NCBI RefSeq assembly: GCF_013369485.1
Contig: NZ_JABWEB010000008.1
Span: 147,906 to 211,905, forward strand
Origin: Massilia sp. BJB1822
GTDB lineage: Bacteria > Pseudomonadota > Gammaproteobacteria > Burkholderiales > Burkholderiaceae_D
Direction: 5' to 3'
DNA length: 64,000 bases
Of the stretch, positions 62,549 through 64,000 are shown piece after piece. The notes beneath the pieces are model-generated. The model was given only the letters and a program-made list of their open reading frames with translations, ran no database searches and was not told where the DNA came from. The first letter of the stretch is position 1; each line of letters starts with the position of its first letter. The position numbers and the translations under genes are program-made.

Positions 62549-63254
62549 TATTGCCGCGGCGGTAGGTGATCATGCCTTCCTCCTGCAGCTTGCCGGCGGC
62601 GGCCGTGATGCTCTCGCGGCGCACGCCGAGCATGATGGAAATCATTTCCTGCGTCACTTTCAGCTCATTGCTGGCCGAGCGGTCCAGGCGGTCGAGCAGC
62701 CAGCGGCACAGCTTCTGCTCGATCGAGCTGTGGCGGCCGCCGACGGCGTTCTGCGCCATCTGGGCGAACAAGGCGGTGTTATAGCGCATCAGCAGCTGGG
62801 GCAGGGCGCCGCCCTGGTTGAACGCTTCGCGCAGATGCTGGGCTTTCAGGCGGTAGCCATAGCCGGCGCTTTGCACCACGCCGCCGCACATGGCGCGCTC
62901 GCCTTCAAACATCGAGACGCCCACCACGCCTTCATGGCCGACCACGGCAATCTCCGTGGTTGCGCCGTCTTCCATCACATACAGCAGCGACACGATTGCC
63001 GTGGTTGGAAAATACACGTTTTCCAATTTGCTGCCATACTCGAACAATTCCTTGCCAAACGGCAGCTGTACCAGTTCCAGGTGCTCAAACAGGGCTTCCA
63101 GAACTTCACGAGGCAGGGCCGCCAGCAGTTCGTTTTGCTGGGCGCCGCTATAGCTGACAACAGGCCGGGACGCAACTTTGAACTCGCGTTCGCCCATGGG
63201 CAGAGGACGGGAGGTCGGGGTTTTTACGGAAGCGCCAAGTTGAGTGTTGTTCAT
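62445..63254 (-). CDS. Crp/Fnr-family transcriptional regulator
   Basis: 269 residues. The ATG at 63254 (MNNTQLGASV) has GAGGA 5 nt before it. There is a cyclic-nucleotide-binding-like beta-barrel (residues ~50-170: LVQLPFGKELFEYGSKLENV and VGHEGVVGVSMFEG) and a C-terminal winged HTH (VTQEMISIMLGVRRESITAA). There is no N-terminal Cys cluster, so it is not an oxygen-sensing Fnr; the signal is unknown. Its 3' end overlaps the sensor kinase gene convergently. Confidence 0.9.
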   Translation of the reverse strand: MNNTQLGASVKTPTSRPLPMGEREFKVASRPVVSYSGAQQNELLAALPREVLEALFEHLELVQLPFGKELFEYGSKLENVYFPTTAIVSLLYVMEDGATTEIAVVGHEGVVGVSMFEGERAMCGGVVQSAGYGYRLKAQHLREAFNQGGALPQLLMRYNTALFAQMAQNAVGGRHSSIEQKLCRWLLDRLDRSASNELKVTQEMISIMLGVRRESITAAAGKLQEEGMITYRRGNITVLDRAGLERYAGECYKVAKTEYDRLLVDVARC

Positions 63255-63476
63255 TTTATTCCTCACAAGCTTAAAGTACACAAGTCGCAATCGGCGCCGG
63301 CTGCCGTAACCGGGTGGGCTTCTGTTCTCGCTTCCACTTAACCGATCGCGTTGGTGCTACTTTAATTTCTTGTGTGCCTGACGAACATAAGACGGGTTTC
63401 CGCCTCCGTGTAGGCTGTCAGCATGGCGCTTTGTCAGCGTAGTCCTACTGCAACTTAGCTGAAACTTAAGCCACAC

Positions 63477-64000
63477 TCAGGCATGACGCTGGCGGCGCTC
63501 GCCGCGCGACTCCAGGCGCGGCTTGTTGGCGCTCCACAAATGAGGCGGGGCCACGGTTTCCAGGGCATTCGGGGCTTTGGCCTGGCGTTTCGACACCATT
63601 CCTGACGGTAATTCTTCTTGCAAGCGGAAGCGGCTCAGCGCAGCGTTCAGACGCTCGGTTTCCTGGTGCACGCGGTCCGCTCCTACAGCGGCGTCCTGCA
63701 CCAGTTCGGCGTTCTGGCGGGTCATATCGTCGATGCGGGCCAGGGCCTGGTTGAGGCGGGCAATCTCGCGGCTCTGGCCGGCTTCGGCGGCGCTGATCTG
63801 GCCGATGATGGCGGCCGTGCCCTGCACCGACTGCACCACCTGTTCCATGGTGCTGCCGGCCGTGTTCACCAGGCCGCTGCCGGTTTCCACCTTGCTCACC
63901 GAATCGACGATCAAGGCCTTGATTTCCAGCGCGGCGGCGGCCGAGCGCTGGGCCAGGTTGCGCACCTCGGCGGCCACGACGGCGAAGCCGCGTCCCTGTT
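63477..64000 (-). CDS. Methyl-accepting chemotaxis protein, C-terminal fragment
   Basis: 3' part of a chemoreceptor gene that runs off the right edge of the window (174 residues visible). It begins within the signalling tip: GRGFAVVAAEVRNLAQRSA, followed by the descending coiled coil (TMEQVVQSVQGTAAIIGQIS; QNAELVQDAAVGADRVHQET) and a ~50-residue basic tail. There is no obvious CheR-binding NWxxF pentapeptide at the end. Sensory domain not visible. It ends 222 bp from the Crp-like gene. Confidence 0.93.
   Translation of the reverse strand, partial: QGRGFAVVAAEVRNLAQRSAAAALEIKALIVDSVSKVETGSGLVNTAGSTMEQVVQSVQGTAAIIGQISAAEAGQSREIARLNQALARIDDMTRQNAELVQDAAVGADRVHQETERLNAALSRFRLQEELPSGMVSKRQAKAPNALETVAPPHLWSANKPRLESRGERRQRHA

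Noticed and set aside
1..64000. CRISPR arrays, insertion sequences, prophage, rRNA operons and integrase-type attachment sites
   Set aside because: No regularly spaced repeats, transposase or integrase frames, rRNA sequence or duplicated tRNA 3' ends flanking an island were seen. The two tRNA-Val genes are a simple tandem pair.

Overview
The window reads as the chromosome of a GC-rich betaproteobacterium of the Burkholderiales, most likely Oxalobacteraceae (Massilia, Duganella or Janthinobacterium type). The support is the thrS-infC-rpmI-rplT-pheS-pheT-ihfA-merR cluster, a PEP-CTERM exported protein, a 3-hydroxybutyrate dehydrogenase plus CoA-transferase set, and high GC with long antisense shadow frames. 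The genus call is inference; no rRNA is present.

About 1-26.9 kb is one flagellar locus. On the minus strand are flgBCDEF and the first codons of flgG; flgA runs divergently. Then, also minus, come fliE-F-G-H-I-J, fliD-S-T-K-L, fliA, motA, motB, flgM, flgN and a stand-alone FlgJ-type muramidase. Divergent from fliE on the plus strand are fliM-N-P-Q-R-flhB-flhA, with no fliO. A FliK-like protein and the flagellin gene follow on the minus strand. The gene order (fliEFGHIJ; fliD-S-T-K-L-fliA-motA-motB; fliMNPQR-flhBA without fliO) resembles lateral or 'Flag-2' systems rather than primary polar ones. The switch proteins are divergent: FliM lacks the CheY-binding N-terminus and FliG has an altered EHPQR motif. 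No chemotaxis genes accompany it here.

About 27.1-33.1 kb, next to flagellin, is a glycan locus: a NeuD-like acetyltransferase, a DegT-type sugar aminotransferase and two paralogous GT41 (O-GlcNAc-transferase/SPINDLY-type) proteins, one with a long TPR array and one almost without. This suggests O-glycosylation of the flagellin.

About 33.3-46.4 kb is metabolic: a PEP-CTERM protein, ETF-ubiquinone oxidoreductase, SDR enzymes, a PAS-LuxR regulator divergent from scoAB, a small secreted protein, a VapBC-like pair, dctA, a gamma-type carbonic anhydrase, 3-hydroxybutyrate dehydrogenase, an alpha/beta hydrolase, RidA and relA.

About 46.4-49.55 kb is an AT-richer islet: a TonB-dependent receptor flanked by two small secreted proteins, each with a twin CX3C cysteine signature. 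One is only 54 residues. This is the strongest candidate for an undescribed system.

About 49.6-51.8 kb is a two-gene unit of a cation-diffusion-facilitator and a DUF1963/YwqG-like protein. Two identical tRNA-Val(GAC) genes follow, then the thrS to merR translation cluster with several leader and terminator structures and a non-canonical AUA start for infC. The end of the window holds a NarL-type two-component pair, a Crp/Fnr-type regulator, and the 3' part of a chemoreceptor that leaves the window.
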